Positions 9,040 through 17,621 are shown, counted from the stretch's first letter. The stretch is DNA of 64,000 nucleotides from Deferribacteraceae bacterium UBA6793 (GCA_002452405.1 DKFP01000014.1:124001-188000); one strand, 5' to 3'. The notes: generated from the letters alone by a model not told the origin. A program made the numbers and translations.

Positions 9040-10290
9040 TCATTTCTGAAATTTTTTCATCCTGCCGTAATCCGGCGGCGTTCTGAAATTGAACATCGAA
9101 CAGGCGAAATAATAGAAAAGATCGCTCCACCAGTCACGGGTGAACTGCGGGTCTCTTATGAAGGTCATGGCGGTTTTCAGGGGTCTGCGGAAAATTTCGG
9201 CTATGGCTCCCGTCTGATTTGAAGGGTCGCGGAAACACTCCCAGTCACACTCGCGGCAATAAGGTTTGATGCGGATATCTTTTGTGTTAAGACGGGCGTA
9301 CTCACCCAGATCATCACCGGAGCGGAATCCGCAGGGATAGGCGTGTCCGTTCACACTGTTGACGAAGAAATAGTCTATGCCTCCGTAACAGGCGAATCCG
9401 GCATCCTTTTCACCGGAATACTGACGCATCAGCATCCGCAGTGAGTTTCTGGGGGTGAAAATGCGTATCCTGCCGCGGAACTCCGGAATTGTATCATAAA
9501 GCGCTTTGAACAGCAGAAATTTTTCGGTGTCGTTGTAACAGACCATGTTGTCGGACGATTCCGCTTTATAAACTGCGCCCTCCTGCATACTCATGGGGTA
9601 GCAGGCGTTTGCGATTGTGAATCCCATAGACTCTGCAAAGCTGTAAAATTTCGCAAAGCCTTCTCTGTATGCCTCATAGAACCGGGCTTTATCAAAATCG
9701 CCGCTGTCTTTATCCACAGTCAGTTCACCGCGCACTATGGTTCTGTTTATGCCGAGATTGGCAGAAGGAAAAATCCCCTCTTCTCTGAAAACGGGCAGTG
9801 CCATGCGTATGCCGTCTGTGACGCCAGAAAGCCCGCGGTTGGTTTCGTGTTCCATTATGTCCCATGTGTCCAGACTTATCCAGAAGGTATAGAGCCCGCT
9901 CTGTTTCAGTCTCCTCGCAAATTCGCGCATACGGTCTGCAAAACCGGGCTTGTTCGCGCCCATAAACATGAAACCGTTTGTGCCGGTGCGGATAAAGGGT
10001 ATATTTTTGTGATGTGCGTATGAGATACAGCTTAAAAGAGTCTCCTGAAAGAGGAAGGGTTCGCCCCCTGTGAAAGAGAGCGCCTTTACACGATTCTTTG
10101 CCGCCCGGTCGATTATCGCTATGATGCTGTCGCCTTCCAGTTTCGAACGTTTAAACTGTTCCTGTGTGCGCATACCGCACTGGGGACATTTCGCGTTGCA
10201 CATGTCCGTGGTTTGTATTATGAGCTGTCCGGCTGTTCTGCCGCGCATCAGTGCGGGGAGATTGCTCACAACCTCCTTAAAAAGCCCCAT
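9040..10290 (-). CDS. Radical SAM protein with C-terminal SPASM-like cysteines
   Basis: 416 aa. The radical SAM cluster motif CNAKCPQC (C-x3-C-x2-C) is near residues 31-38, followed by SFTGGEPFLF, the SAM-contacting GGE motif. Further cysteines at about 316, 333, 356, 359 and 363 (ACYGG, YPCGFR, PYCRECDWEC) suggest an auxiliary Fe-S cluster. The start codon overlaps the stop of the PHP-glycosyltransferase gene by one base (TGATG), implying translational coupling. The substrate is not evident; a role in modifying the same lipid or glycan is inference from context. Confidence 0.8.
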   Translation of the reverse strand: MGLFKEVVSNLPALMRGRTAGQLIIQTTDMCNAKCPQCGMRTQEQFKRSKLEGDSIIAIIDRAAKNRVKALSFTGGEPFLFQETLLSCISYAHHKNIPFIRTGTNGFMFMGANKPGFADRMREFARRLKQSGLYTFWISLDTWDIMEHETNRGLSGVTDGIRMALPVFREEGIFPSANLGINRTIVRGELTVDKDSGDFDKARFYEAYREGFAKFYSFAESMGFTIANACYPMSMQEGAVYKAESSDNMVCYNDTEKFLLFKALYDTIPEFRGRIRIFTPRNSLRMLMRQYSGEKDAGFACYGGIDYFFVNSVNGHAYPCGFRSGDDLGEYARLNTKDIRIKPYCRECDWECFRDPSNQTGAIAEIFRRPLKTAMTFIRDPQFTRDWWSDLFYYFACSMFNFRTPPDYGRMKKFQK

Positions 10291-12674
10291 CAGACGGCAA
10301 GTCTCCTTGATATAGCCGGTTTGGGAGCGTCCGAATCGGGTTTATGCACGAAAAGTTCTTCGAGAACCCTGTCCCAGTTGAAATGTTCGAGTACGTGTTC
10401 ACGTGCATTGCGCCCGTAGTTTCTGTATGCGGCAATGTCTGTCTGCCAGAGTTCTATCATATAGGAAAGTTTTTGCGTCCAGTCTGAATAATCGCTCGCT
10501 CCGGCAACGAATCCTGTGAATTTGTCCTCTATAATTTCTTTGGGTCCGCCCATGTCCGACACTATGGCAGGGATGCCGCACGCCTGCGACTCAAGCACAA
10601 CCATGCCGAATGTATCGGTGTTGCTGGGGAATACGAAGAGATCGCTCTGGGCATAGATTTCCGGCATTTTCGAGTGCTCTATCTCCCCTTTTACGATGAT
10701 GTTGTCCCTGCCCCTGGCAAATTCTTCAACGCGGGGGCTGTAGGGTCCGTGTCCGGCGATAATTAGCCTTACTCTGTATCTCTTCTCAAGGTCGGTGAAG
10801 AGGTTCAGCAGGAAATCGATGTTCTTGTCCTGGGAAACCCTGCCTGCGTAGCAGAGGGTGAATACGTTGTCCGGTCTCTTGTCCATGGGACAGAAAAGAC
10901 GCGCGTCTATGCCCCTTTTAAAAACGGACATCTTGTTTCTGTTTATTCCTCTGTCTTCGAGATAGTCGAGGTACTGTGCGGAGGTGGTCTTCAGTTCCGT
11001 AACGGAATCGAAAAACCATCTCGTATAGGCTTCCACAAGGTTTGACAGCGAGTCGTTATGGGTTATCTCTTTCGCCTCTTTGGTGAAGTCGGTGTGGTAG
11101 ATGCCTGTCGATTTAACGGAAAGAAGTCTGGCGGCGAGAAGCCCCAGAAGCCCAACAGGTCCCGGAGTGGATATGAATACCTCGTCCGGCTCGAAGTCGT
11201 ATATCTCTTCCAGAGCACGGATAACTGAGGGCACTTTTACGGTTATCTTTTCATAGTAGGGCAGTTTGAAAGTTTCTATGGGTTTCACGTTGATGAGATT
11301 CGGCGGGAGACGATGGTCAATTTCTTCCGGTGTCAGGCAGGAGATTATTTTCAGGTCATATCCTTTGTCATGTGCCATCTTCCCTATTGTGCGCAGGGTG
11401 ACTGAGACACCGTTCAGGTCGTTTATGGTGTCTGTGAACCACAGGATGCGCTTGCGGACAGGAGTTGAACCGTAATTATAGCTCTCGTTGAGCTGATTGA
11501 TAAGCTCTCTGTCCTTGTAAATCTGGTTAAATGAGCTGAAAAACGGAATAGACAGGAAGATTGCTGGAAGCGCGGTTGTTACGCTTCGGTAAAGGTCGTC
11601 CATGTTTATCTTTTCAATGTCCTTTGCCATGTGGGAGAACATCATGCGGAAATATTCGTCGGATATGTCGGATGCCTTATGGTATACCATGTTCAGCTTA
11701 TGTTCTATGTTGTTGAAAGTTTCGTTCTGCATCTCCTGAATCAATTCAACGATAAGCTGGTTTATTTTTCCGGAGTTTTTCATCTTAAAGCCCTTCAGCT
11801 TAATACGCTCCATGAGTGACGGTTTTTCCTGTTCGAAGATATAGCCTGTTATCTTGCTGAAAAAACCTCCGGCGAAGTGGACGCTCTTCTTTGTACGGCT
11901 GAAATCGTGGGCTATCTTGTATACTGTAAATGCGAGTGAGTGGAAATCGCTGTAGCGCCCTGCGTGGCGACATTCTTTTTTTCGTATGCCCTCAACATAT
12001 TCCTGAGGTGTCGAAGCGCGGGTGAGAGTGTAAGTTTTGCCGAGAAAAAGTCCTGCGTGGTCATCGGAACCAGCGGTAAAACCTTTTACCCATGGCGTGT
12101 CGCTTATTGGCTCTATGCGGTATCTTGTGTAAAGGTTTTCCATGGCAAGGGGTGTCAGGTTTTCCAGCGTGCGCACCCATGTCGTGTTGTGGAGTTTGCC
12201 CCTTCCGCCGTTGATGCCTTCGAAAACGTCGAAGAGCAGCATCAGTTTTTCGAGGTGGTTGAGAGCCAGCCGTCCGTTTACGCTGAACGTTGCGTGAGCG
12301 ACAGAGTACGCAAGCCGCTGTTCCTTTATATAGTCACGGAACTGATATATGTCCCGTCTGAGCTTCTGAATCATTTCGAACTGTTTGTGGTTCAGTCCAT
12401 ACACAAGGATATGCATCTTGCATCCGTCTTCAGGGAAATATACGGTGGATTCCACACCTGTGAAAGTGTCCTGCGGATATTTTTCATTCAGGTAAACGGA
12501 AGCGTCAATACAGTTGTGGTCTGTGACTGTTACAAAATCCATTCCGCGGCTTTTCGCCGTCTGATAGATGAAATCCGGTTCCGTGTATGACTCGGCAGCC
12601 CCTATTCGCTGAAGAAACCATTCCGAAGGGTGTTTTGAGAATTTGGAGTGACAGTGCAAGTCCGCCTGTGCCAT
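10290..12674 (-). CDS. PHP phosphoesterase-GT4 glycosyltransferase fusion protein
   Basis: 794 aa from the preferred start at 12674, where MAQADLHCHSKFS begins the PHP domain directly. PHP metal motifs DLHCHSKFS, TDHNCID and a downstream DDHAG are seen within about 250 residues. A helical region follows (about 255-390). A GT-B, GT4-family glycosyltransferase spans about 405-780, with nucleotide-sugar motif TDTFGMVVLESQACGIPAIV. A hydrolytic metal site and a glycosyltransferase in one chain suggest paired phosphate removal and sugar transfer, for example in glycolipid synthesis; this is inference. It forms a two-gene operon with the radical SAM gene and is divergent from two lipid acyltransferase genes. 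Confidence 0.85.
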   Translation of the reverse strand: MAQADLHCHSKFSKHPSEWFLQRIGAAESYTEPDFIYQTAKSRGMDFVTVTDHNCIDASVYLNEKYPQDTFTGVESTVYFPEDGCKMHILVYGLNHKQFEMIQKLRRDIYQFRDYIKEQRLAYSVAHATFSVNGRLALNHLEKLMLLFDVFEGINGGRGKLHNTTWVRTLENLTPLAMENLYTRYRIEPISDTPWVKGFTAGSDDHAGLFLGKTYTLTRASTPQEYVEGIRKKECRHAGRYSDFHSLAFTVYKIAHDFSRTKKSVHFAGGFFSKITGYIFEQEKPSLMERIKLKGFKMKNSGKINQLIVELIQEMQNETFNNIEHKLNMVYHKASDISDEYFRMMFSHMAKDIEKINMDDLYRSVTTALPAIFLSIPFFSSFNQIYKDRELINQLNESYNYGSTPVRKRILWFTDTINDLNGVSVTLRTIGKMAHDKGYDLKIISCLTPEEIDHRLPPNLINVKPIETFKLPYYEKITVKVPSVIRALEEIYDFEPDEVFISTPGPVGLLGLLAARLLSVKSTGIYHTDFTKEAKEITHNDSLSNLVEAYTRWFFDSVTELKTTSAQYLDYLEDRGINRNKMSVFKRGIDARLFCPMDKRPDNVFTLCYAGRVSQDKNIDFLLNLFTDLEKRYRVRLIIAGHGPYSPRVEEFARGRDNIIVKGEIEHSKMPEIYAQSDLFVFPSNTDTFGMVVLESQACGIPAIVSDMGGPKEIIEDKFTGFVAGASDYSDWTQKLSYMIELWQTDIAAYRNYGRNAREHVLEHFNWDRVLEELFVHKPDSDAPKPAISRRLAV

Positions 12675-12698
12675 GTGCCGACCTCTCATATTTATAAA

Positions 12699-12780
12699 AT
12701 GAGATTGCCGCGTCGCTTTCCGCTCCTCGCAAAGACCCCGTCTCTGCGAGAAAGCCTTCAGGCTGACGAAGCAGTCTCAT
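12699..12780. repeat. Dispersed palindromic repeat family 1, copy a
   Basis: About 82 bp bounded by near-perfect inverted ends ATGAGATTGC and GCAGTCTCAT. The interior carries the family words CGCTCCTCGC and CTCTGCGAG. It lies in the 279-bp divergent region between the PHP-glycosyltransferase and OlsB-like genes. The rest of that region is AT-rich, probably holding both promoters. No transposase is nearby. Confidence 0.85.
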
Positions 12781-12953
12781 ATATTTTATTCTTTGCAATA
12801 TATATGCCCGCCTTGTCAGCATAATTTCCCTGAAATGTCAGATTTTTGTTATAAATGCCCCCTGTTTTGAAATATTTGATGGATATATTGCAAAATACGC
12901 ACCGTTTTTTAACATTTGATTGCTACTTTTCAAACATAAACTATGAGGTGTTT

Positions 12954-13826
12954 ATGAACGCATTAAAGGAAAAGCTGGCTCCCGCAAACGTTAAAAAAGC
13001 GGTGGGCGTCATAAGGGACATTTCGAAGACTCTGCGTTTCCGCATACGCACATACCGCCCCAATACGAATTTGTGTGAGGACAACAGTAGATTTATTATC
13101 AAAATAATCGAAAACGGTGACGAGCTGATGGAGGTTTTACGTCTTAGGTATCAGGTATTTTACGGCGAATACGCATACAAGACCGACCTCTATGGCATAG
13201 ACGTTGACAAATTTGACACTTTTTTCGACCATCTCGCCATAATTGACAAAAAAACAGGAAGACCTGTGGGCACATACAGACTGAACAGTACGAGATTTAA
13301 CAAAAAGTTCTATTCCGAAAAAGAGTTCCATATGGACGAAATAAAAGAGCTTTCCGGACATAAAATAGAGCTTGGGCGCGCATGTGTACATCCGGACTAT
13401 CGTAACGGTGCCACAATCGCTGCCCTATGGAAAGGGCTTGGTGCATACATGTCTATCACCGATTCAAGATACATGTTCGGCTGCTCCTCAATCCACTCCG
13501 ACGATACGTTTCAGACGGCACTTATCCACCACTGGTTGCAAAACAGCGGATATCTTCCGGAAGAGTATGACAGGATAAGACCACGCGGCAAATTCAAAGA
13601 CAAGAAATTCGACAGAATGGTGGAAAAAACAGGCGAAGAGCGTTTTGCCCCATTTCGCGAGGCGGCGGTGAACCTTGTTCCCCCTCTTCTGCTGTCGTAC
13701 CTGAAAGCGGGCGGTTTCGTATGTGGAAAACCGGCATATGACAAGGCGTTCAAGTGCTACGACTATCTGACGCTTATAGATCGGAAAAAGATGGATCCTG
13801 CTTTTGTCAGGAAATTCCTTAAATAA
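12954..13826 (+). CDS. OlsB-like GNAT N-acyltransferase (ornithine-lipid type)
   Basis: 290 aa from the ATG at 12954, which follows GAGGTG; the longer in-frame start at 12855 has no such site. The segment LRLRYQVFYGEYAY, then FDTFFDHLAIID, GTYRLN, ELGRACVHPDYRNG and ALWKGLGAYM, matches the Acetyltransf_5/OlsB family, which N-acylates ornithine with 3-hydroxyacyl-ACP. A charged C-terminal extension (about 215-290) is longer than in rhizobial OlsB. A PlsC-like gene follows after 1 nt, giving an olsB-olsA type pair for ornithine lipid or another acyl-amino-acid lipid. The amino acid used is unknown. Confidence 0.75.
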   Translation: MNALKEKLAPANVKKAVGVIRDISKTLRFRIRTYRPNTNLCEDNSRFIIKIIENGDELMEVLRLRYQVFYGEYAYKTDLYGIDVDKFDTFFDHLAIIDKKTGRPVGTYRLNSTRFNKKFYSEKEFHMDEIKELSGHKIELGRACVHPDYRNGATIAALWKGLGAYMSITDSRYMFGCSSIHSDDTFQTALIHHWLQNSGYLPEEYDRIRPRGKFKDKKFDRMVEKTGEERFAPFREAAVNLVPPLLLSYLKAGGFVCGKPAYDKAFKCYDYLTLIDRKKMDPAFVRKFLK

Positions 13827-13827
13827 C

Positions 13828-14592
13828 ATGTTTAAGGCATACCGTCTTGCCGGCGTGAGTTTTTTGTTTTGTGTTTTTATCATCGGAGCGCTGATTCTGC
13901 GGTTTTATGCCGTAAACAGTGTGAACCGCCGCAGAGTATCCGTCTGGTGGACTTCCGTTATGTGTCGTACAGGGTGCAGGTTCCTTGGTATTCGTGTCGG
14001 CGCTGAAAATGCGGCAAAAGTTGACGGGTGCGGCAGACTTATGGTGTGCAACCATATGTCTTATATTGATATTCTGGCTATATCCTCTGTGCGTCCTTCG
14101 GTTTTCATATCTTCTGTGGAGATGGAGAAGACCTTTTTTCTGGGTTTTCTGGCGCGCATAGGCGGAACTTTCTTTGTGGAGCGGCGTAACGTCCGCAACA
14201 TAAAGGGCGAGCTGGACGGCATAACGGAGATAATTTTGCAGGGTTTCAATGTTGTGTTGTTTCCGGAGGGGACCTCAACCGACGGGTCGAAGATTCTTCC
14301 GTTTCGCTCTTCTTTTCTTGCCGGTGCTTCGGAGGCGGGTGTAGAGGTTGTACCTGTTTGCCTGAAATATTCAAAAATAAACGACAGAGTGTTTTCATCT
14401 GAGAACTGCGATCTTGTCTGCTGGTATGGTGACATGGGTTTTGCGCCACATTTCATGCGTTTCATTTCAGTGCGCAGAACAGAGGTTGACATAGCTTTTA
14501 TGGGCGGGCTGAACAGCCTTGAACACGATAGAAAATACATCACACGCCGCGCGCAGGAACTCATCGAATCGGTATATTTCACAGCATCCTGA
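13828..14592 (+). CDS. PlsC/OlsA-type 1-acyltransferase
   Basis: Membrane-associated O-acyltransferase, 254 aa from the ATG just after the OlsB-like stop. An N-terminal hydrophobic segment (about 10-30) precedes the acyltransferase motifs NHMSYID (NHx4D), a GTFFVERR block II and LFPEGTSTDG block III. It could acylate lysophosphatidic acid (PlsC) or lyso-ornithine lipid (OlsA); its coupling to the OlsB-like gene favours the second role, which is inference. Promoter elements for the next gene begin within 20 bp of its end. Confidence 0.83.
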   Translation: MFKAYRLAGVSFLFCVFIIGALILRFYAVNSVNRRRVSVWWTSVMCRTGCRFLGIRVGAENAAKVDGCGRLMVCNHMSYIDILAISSVRPSVFISSVEMEKTFFLGFLARIGGTFFVERRNVRNIKGELDGITEIILQGFNVVLFPEGTSTDGSKILPFRSSFLAGASEAGVEVVPVCLKYSKINDRVFSSENCDLVCWYGDMGFAPHFMRFISVRRTEVDIAFMGGLNSLEHDRKYITRRAQELIESVYFTAS

Positions 14593-14607
14593 AATTCCTT
14601 TTAACTC

Positions 14608-14635
14608 TTCACATTTAACGGCTATACTGTATAAT
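14608..14635 (+). promoter_or_regulatory. Sigma-70 promoter for DsrE-like gene
   Basis: TTCACA at 14608-14613, a 16-bp spacer and a perfect TATAAT at 14630-14635 lie 22 bp before the GTG start of the DsrE-like gene. An ACGGAGG ribosome site at 14644-14650 follows. Confidence 0.65.
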
Positions 14636-14657
14636 ATTATTCTACGGAGGATTTGCC

Positions 14658-15020
14658 GTGTCTGAAAAAATTATTATCGTTCACCTGACTTCAAGCGAAC
14701 CCGTCAAGGCGGGCAAAGCGCTCAGATTTGCAAAATCTGCACTCAGTCATTCATCTGTTGTTATCCTGCTCCTTTCTGCGGACGGTGTACTGGTTGCGGA
14801 TAAGGCGAAACCGACCTTTACCGTACCGACAACCCAGATGGACGCTCTGGACACCATCCGCGAGTTTATAAAGGACGGCGGGCGCGTTTTCATAGGGCTG
14901 GACGATATGAAGAGCCTGAATATCCGTGCGGCGGATGTAATCGCCGGATGCGAACAGGTAGAGATCGGCTATTTCTTTAATATCCTGCTGTCTGATCAGG
15001 CAGTTATAATGTCGTGGTGA
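14658..15020 (+). CDS. DsrE-family protein
   Basis: 120-aa cytoplasmic protein with a DsrE/DsrF-like alpha-beta fold: a hydrophobic first strand (KIIIVHLTS), a strand SVVILLLSADGV, and a single Cys near residue 98 (AGCEQVE), the position used for sulfur transfer in some family members. The start is GTG behind a strong ACGGAGG site. It ends 1 nt before the YibQ-like gene, so they are probably co-transcribed. No dsr or tus genes are nearby, so the sulfur-carrier role is uncertain. Confidence 0.7.
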   Translation: MSEKIIIVHLTSSEPVKAGKALRFAKSALSHSSVVILLLSADGVLVADKAKPTFTVPTTQMDALDTIREFIKDGGRVFIGLDDMKSLNIRAADVIAGCEQVEIGYFFNILLSDQAVIMSW

Positions 15021-15021
15021 T

Positions 15022-16386
15022 ATGCCCCCCAGAAAGAATGTAAGAAAACCGGCAGCAAGACCCAGACGCACATCGAAAAGCGGAAATAAAAAGCAGATGC
15101 CAATCGGCGTGCTGATAATATTTCTTCCACTTATCATTGCGTCTGTTTTCTATATGATGAAGGACGATGATAAATCGCCTGCGAAAAAACCTGCCGTACC
15201 GGAAAAGACCGTTGTTGAGAAAAAGGCGGAGAAAAAACCGGAACCTGAAGTGAAAATTGTTGAAAAAACCATAGAGAAGACCGTTGAAAAGACTGTGGAA
15301 AAACCCGTAGAGGTTATAAGCGCTGTGAACGCCGTAAAGCTGTTCATGTTCGACCGCGGTCTGAGTCAGGACAGAATAAGCCGCGCCGACAAAGCCATCA
15401 CCATACAGACCGACAGCGAACAGGCGGCAAAGAAACTTTCAGCCGACCTTGCCGGATACATGAAGGAGAATGGGCTTGAGATAGTCTCGAAGTCCCCGCT
15501 GGTAGTAAAGGATACGCACGGGGAATACTCCATCGGCTTTTTCGTGCCTAAAGCTCCAAAGGTTGAGGAAAAGAAGCCTGAACCTAAACCGGAAGTGAAA
15601 AAACCTGCGGAAAAGAAACCTGAACCGCAGAAACCTGTATCAAAACCATCACCGGAACCAAAACCAGTTCCGGTCGTGAAAAAACCGATAAAATATACAG
15701 CTAAACTCGCCGTTGTCATAGACGACTGCGGATACAGCATCCCTCTGGCAAAGCAGCTTGCGAACGTAGGCTATCCTGTAACTTTCGCTGTTATTCCGTA
15801 CACCCCTTATGGCGTTGAGACCGCTAAGATAGCGAAAAGCAGCTCGAACGTTGTTTTCATACACTTTCCCATGCAACCCAAAGCATACCCTGATTTCGAC
15901 CCCGGAAAGGGCGCCCTTCTGCTGAATATGCCCGACGCTCTCATCGGCGCAATAACTAAGGCAAATTTCGCATATTTCGGTATGCAACTGGACGGTGCCA
16001 ACAACCATACAGGTTCGGCATACACCGAGGATGCCGCTAAGATGGAACAGTCTCTGAAATATATGAAACTGTATACCGGCAGATTCCTCGACAGCCACAC
16101 TTCGCCCGCTTCGAAGGCTTACGATGAATGTCGGAAAGCTGGAATGAAATGCGCCGTCAACAGCACGTTTCTGGATAATGAGGAACCGGGGCTGGTATCA
16201 AAGACCGACAAGGAGAACCATGTCCGCGTTCAACTTGTGGCAGCGGCAAGAAAAGCGTTGTCAAGCGGCAGCTCCATTGCCATAGGACATTTGCGCGACG
16301 GGACAGTCAGTGCGCTGCCTGAGGCGCTGGCAGAAATAGAAAAGATGGGAGTCAGGATAGTTCCTGTGACCGACCTCATGCATTGA
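15022..16386 (+). CDS. YibQ-like divergent polysaccharide deacetylase
   Basis: Membrane-anchored periplasmic protein, 454 aa. A basic N-terminus leads to one transmembrane helix (about 30-48), then low-complexity Lys/Pro/Glu segments (about 55-95 and 175-225) flanking a small domain (about 98-175). The C-terminal NodB-fold domain (about 230-454) contains KLAVVIDDCGYS, HFPMQPK, LDGANNHTGS and FLDSHTS, the features of the divergent polysaccharide deacetylase family (DUF610). The Pro/Lys linkers resemble a spacer across the peptidoglycan. Its substrate is unknown. Confidence 0.83.
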   Translation: MPPRKNVRKPAARPRRTSKSGNKKQMPIGVLIIFLPLIIASVFYMMKDDDKSPAKKPAVPEKTVVEKKAEKKPEPEVKIVEKTIEKTVEKTVEKPVEVISAVNAVKLFMFDRGLSQDRISRADKAITIQTDSEQAAKKLSADLAGYMKENGLEIVSKSPLVVKDTHGEYSIGFFVPKAPKVEEKKPEPKPEVKKPAEKKPEPQKPVSKPSPEPKPVPVVKKPIKYTAKLAVVIDDCGYSIPLAKQLANVGYPVTFAVIPYTPYGVETAKIAKSSSNVVFIHFPMQPKAYPDFDPGKGALLLNMPDALIGAITKANFAYFGMQLDGANNHTGSAYTEDAAKMEQSLKYMKLYTGRFLDSHTSPASKAYDECRKAGMKCAVNSTFLDNEEPGLVSKTDKENHVRVQLVAAARKALSSGSSIAIGHLRDGTVSALPEALAEIEKMGVRIVPVTDLMH

Positions 16387-16400
16387 TGGTTGTTACTGGC

Positions 16401-16500
16401 GTTTATATTCTTCGCATTTCTGCGTTGTCGTATTTTTTTCAGACCTGCTCACATACTTCGTGTGTATGCTCGCAGCCCGTTCAAAAAATCTTCCTTGTAT
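16401..16500. repeat. Dispersed palindromic repeat family 2, copy 1
   Basis: About 100 bp sharing word order with 21239-21340: GTTTAT, CTTCGCA, TTCT, TGCTCA and then a small hairpin. Here the hairpin is CATAC (16452-16456) with GTATG (16464-16468). It is the first part of the 673-bp gene-free stretch 16387-17059; I see no coding potential in it. Confidence 0.6.
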
Positions 16501-16574
16501 AGCCCGCATCTGAACACCAGGTTTTAATACTGATGCTGTCTTTCTTCCTCCTTTGGCAAAAGGATGGTTCAAAT

Positions 16575-16616
16575 TGAGATCGCGTCGTCGCGTGTGCTCC
16601 TCGCGAAGACGGAGAT
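16575..16616. repeat. Dispersed palindromic repeat family 1, copy b (truncated)
   Basis: Only the left half of the element remains: TGAGATCGCGTCGTCGCG, then GCTCCTCGCGAAGACGGAGA. It runs directly into the remnant of the structured tandem array, so one element may have inserted into or recombined with the other. Confidence 0.7.
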
Positions 16617-16620
16617 AGTG

Positions 16621-17058
16621 ATGTCACGACGACATTTTGATGTCTGACAAGTGTCCATGGATGGACGCCGCGGAGAAATATTTTATAGGTTTACCTATAA
16701 AATATTTTGTAGCGTAAGCGGAGTATGGATTTATTCCATGCGCAGCGTAAATCAAAAATAACAGGAAGTTATTTTTGATTAGTAAAAAGTGTGTCCATGG
16801 ATGGATGCCGCGGAGAAATATTTTATAGGTAAACCTATAAAATATTTTGGAGCGTGAGCGCAGTATGGATTTATTCCATGCGTAGCGTAAATCAAAAATA
16901 ACAGGAAGTTATTTTTGATTAGTAAAAAGTGTGTCCATGGATGGATGCCGCGGAGGAGTTTTTATCGGTTTTACCGCATAAAAACTCAGTAGCGTGAGCG
17001 CAGGGAGGTTTAACCGACCGTAGCGTTAACATTAAAATGTCAGGACGACATTTTAATG
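16621..17058. repeat. Structured tandem repeat: three 140-bp units with variable hairpin stems
   Basis: Units begin at 16651, 16791 and 16931 with GTGTCCATGGATGGA. Each has hairpin A, a linker AGCGTRAGCG, a middle inverted repeat, a linker GTAGCGT or CAGCGT, and hairpin B with loop AGGAA or AGGAC. In unit 1, hairpin A is a perfect 14-bp stem (16676-16689 with 16694-16707) and hairpin B a perfect 13-bp stem (16750-16762 with 16768-16780). Unit 3 has different stem sequences (GAGTTTTTAT with ATAAAAACTC; CATTAAAATGTC with GACATTTTAATG) but still pairs. A degraded hairpin B at 16625-16640 suggests a fourth, truncated unit. No ORF is present. Confidence 0.9.
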
Positions 17059-17059
17059 C

Positions 17060-17503
17060 CTAACTTTTCTGACACTTAGGGCAGATACCGTAAAGGTTCA
17101 GGGAGTGATCCACGAGCTGATATCCGTATTTTGAAACCACCCTCTTCTGCAAATTTTCAATTTCTTCGTCAAGAAACTCTATATTCTCGCCGCATTTCAC
17201 GCAGACAAGGTGGTCGTGGTGTTCTTTGCTGGTGTCGGGTTCATATCGGATGGAGCCTTCTCCAAAGTTGAGTTCTCTTGCTATTCCGGCTTCCGTAAGG
17301 AGTTTCATGGTGCGGTACACCGTGGCATGTCCGATTGTTGGGTCTGCTTTTTTCAATATCTCGTAAAGCTGTTCGGCGGTGACGTGTTTTTTCTGTTTGC
17401 AGAAGGTCTTGAGAATAAGTTCGCGCTGAGTAGTCATTCTCAGGTTCTGTTCGCTCAAATATTGAGAAAATATGCTGTGAATGTCTTTTGTATTTTGGTT
17501 CAT
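17060..17503 (-). CDS. fur: Fur-family metal-responsive repressor
   Basis: 147 aa from the ATG at 17503, six bases after a GGGGA site; an ATG two codons earlier is possible. The winged-helix domain (about 1-85) contains RMTTQRELIL and GHATVYRTMKLL. The dimerisation domain has the metal motif HHDHLVCVKC and the structural zinc pair CPKC near the end. Regulation of iron genes is suggested by a Fur box and feoA immediately upstream in the divergent direction. PerR or Zur identity cannot be fully excluded. Confidence 0.87.
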   Translation of the reverse strand: MNQNTKDIHSIFSQYLSEQNLRMTTQRELILKTFCKQKKHVTAEQLYEILKKADPTIGHATVYRTMKLLTEAGIARELNFGEGSIRYEPDTSKEHHDHLVCVKCGENIEFLDEEIENLQKRVVSKYGYQLVDHSLNLYGICPKCQKS

Positions 17504-17621
17504 GCACATCCCCGACTGTTTTCTTTACTACAGGATAACCCGATAATTACGTTTATTCCATATATTTTTGCACAAGAAATAAATTTTGAGATTAAGAATA
17601 GTCATTACGGATGCAAATTTG

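Noticed and set aside
11940..12590. 216-aa frame antisense to the PHP-glycosyltransferase
   Set aside because: It is a mirror of the PHP domain coding region, without a ribosome site or recognisable domain.
16651..17058. CRISPR-like array
   Set aside because: Units are 140 bp and nearly identical end to end, with long hairpins and no unique spacers; no cas genes are nearby.
16621..17058. Integron attC cassette array
   Set aside because: The structure-over-sequence conservation is reminiscent of attC sites, but there are no cassette ORFs between units, no integrase and no R-box pairs such as GTTRRRY.
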